Below the pieces are notes generated by a model. It did not search any database. It worked only from the letters and a program-made list of their open reading frames with translations, and was not told the DNA's origin. From Dehalococcoidia bacterium (GTDB lineage Bacteria; Chloroflexota; Dehalococcoidia; Lucifugimonadales; JAGWBF01): a DNA stretch of 5,026 nucleotides. Position 1 is the stretch's first letter; each line of letters opens with the position of its first letter. The stretch covers positions 1-5,026 of the forward strand of contig JAGWBG010000140.1 in the NCBI GenBank assembly GCA_021296015.1. The letters are read 5' to 3'. A program made the position numbers and the translations under genes. Positions 4,478-5,026 of this stretch are shown piece by piece.

Positions 4478-5026
4478 CTAAAGGCTTGGGCTTTCCTCCG
4501 TGGAGAACTCGGGCGATCTGAAAACCGTGTTGGCTATGTTCATGGCAGCTCTTGCCGGGAGAACTCCCACATAGAAAGCCAGATGCATAAGTAGCTCCAT
4601 CAACTCAGACCGGCCTATGCCATTCCGTAAAGCCCCTTCGATAATCCGGCGGATGAACTGGTCGTATTGCCCCTGAGCAACCTGGGCTGCCAGGACGCAG
4701 ACGATACGGCTCTTCATGTCCAGCCCGGGCCGTGTCCAGATGGCCCCCCAGAGGTACTCGTGCATCAACAAGTCCATCTCATGCTCTTCCCGAGTAGGCT
4801 CCACGGAATAGTAGCCAAAGACGTCGGGCATCAACTCTCCGTGTTTCGCTACCCCTATCTCGTACAGGGCCTCCGGCTCAATCACCGTGTCGAAAACTTG
4901 TGGTGGAGTAAGTTGGATTCCCCTTTCTTCAAAGACCTCTTTAGCTATGTCAAGGGCGTTATATGCGACCGGTATCCCGCCGTAGAAGGCGGTCTGCATA
5001 AGTATCTCTACAATCTCCTCCGGGGT
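4478..5026 (-). CDS. Tandem carboxymuconolactone decarboxylase (CMD)-like protein, C-terminal part
   Basis: The visible 182 residues run in from the right edge without a start. They begin TPEEIVEILMQTAFYGGIP, the closing helix of one CMD domain, so the ATG at 4999 is internal. After a linker comes a second, complete CMD-like domain. It has WTRPGLDMKSR (97-107), then EGALRNGIGRSELMELLMHL (130-149) and AFYVGVLPARAA (150-161). CMD proteins include 4-carboxymuconolactone decarboxylase of the protocatechuate pathway and AhpD-like peroxidase partners. No Cys-x-x-Cys is present, which argues against an AhpD role. By eye, the His that decarboxylases carry three residues before Gly-Ala-Leu is Ile here (about 128). 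The second domain may therefore be structural or have another reaction. The gene is convergent with the MFS transporter, so it is regulated separately even though it may act on the same class of compounds. Confidence 0.82.
   Translation of the reverse strand, partial: TPEEIVEILMQTAFYGGIPVAYNALDIAKEVFEERGIQLTPPQVFDTVIEPEALYEIGVAKHGELMPDVFGYYSVEPTREEHEMDLLMHEYLWGAIWTRPGLDMKSRIVCVLAAQVAQGQYDQFIRRIIEGALRNGIGRSELMELLMHLAFYVGVLPARAAMNIANTVFRSPEFSTEESPSL

Noticed and set aside
4997..4999. ATG taken as the start of the CMD-like gene
   Set aside because: The frame continues upstream to the window edge with TPEEIVEIL, which is the conserved CMD helix, so this Met is internal.

Overview
The window (about 5 kb, GC a little above 50%) is bacterial chromosome: short intergenic gaps, clear Shine-Dalgarno sites and mixed ATG/GTG starts. 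The gene set is a PIG-L deacetylase, a Lin0512-family protein, a PPOX/F420-type flavoprotein, a small Rieske protein, an MFS carrier carrying an RPEDIGLLPDG loop, and a tandem carboxymuconolactone-decarboxylase-like (CMD) protein. That combination is what one meets in Chloroflexota of the SAR202/Dehalococcoidia type. This taxonomic guess rests on remembered family flavour, not on a search.

Left part (1-1338). The start of a PIG-L/LmbE deacetylase runs leftward off the window edge from base 71. Divergent to it are two orphan genes on the plus strand: a small membrane-anchored protein (247-768) and a short putative lipoprotein (907-1338). The gap between them holds a striking 85-nt RNA hairpin (790-874). 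Its inner stem is fully paired only in plus-strand RNA, because it uses three G-U wobbles. A 50-codon candidate small ORF (776-928) overlaps the hairpin and the lipoprotein start.

Middle (1339-2766). A gene-poor stretch of about 400 bp contains the C-terminal remnant of an IS1595/ISXO2-like transposase on the minus strand (1350-1469), two hairpins (1570-1590 and 1611-1648) and a good sigma70-type promoter (1677-1705) serving the Lin0512-family gene (1748-2086). That gene converges, with 3 bp between stop codons, on a PPOX-fold putative F420/flavin-dependent oxidoreductase (2090-2509, minus). The 257-bp region upstream of the latter holds divergent promoter candidates.

Right part (2767-5026). 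A Rieske [2Fe-2S] ferredoxin-like protein and an MFS transporter form a probable two-gene operon behind a TATAAT promoter. They converge with 8 bp spacing on a two-domain CMD-family protein that is cut by the right edge. Together the right-hand genes suggest uptake and oxidative or redox metabolism of a small organic acid or aromatic compound, but no oxygenase or hydrolase that would fix the substrate lies within the window.

No CRISPR array, tRNA, rRNA or recognisable complete mobile element is present. The most unusual non-ordinary signal is the strand-polar hairpin between the two orphan genes. I do not see convincing evidence of a complete new system.
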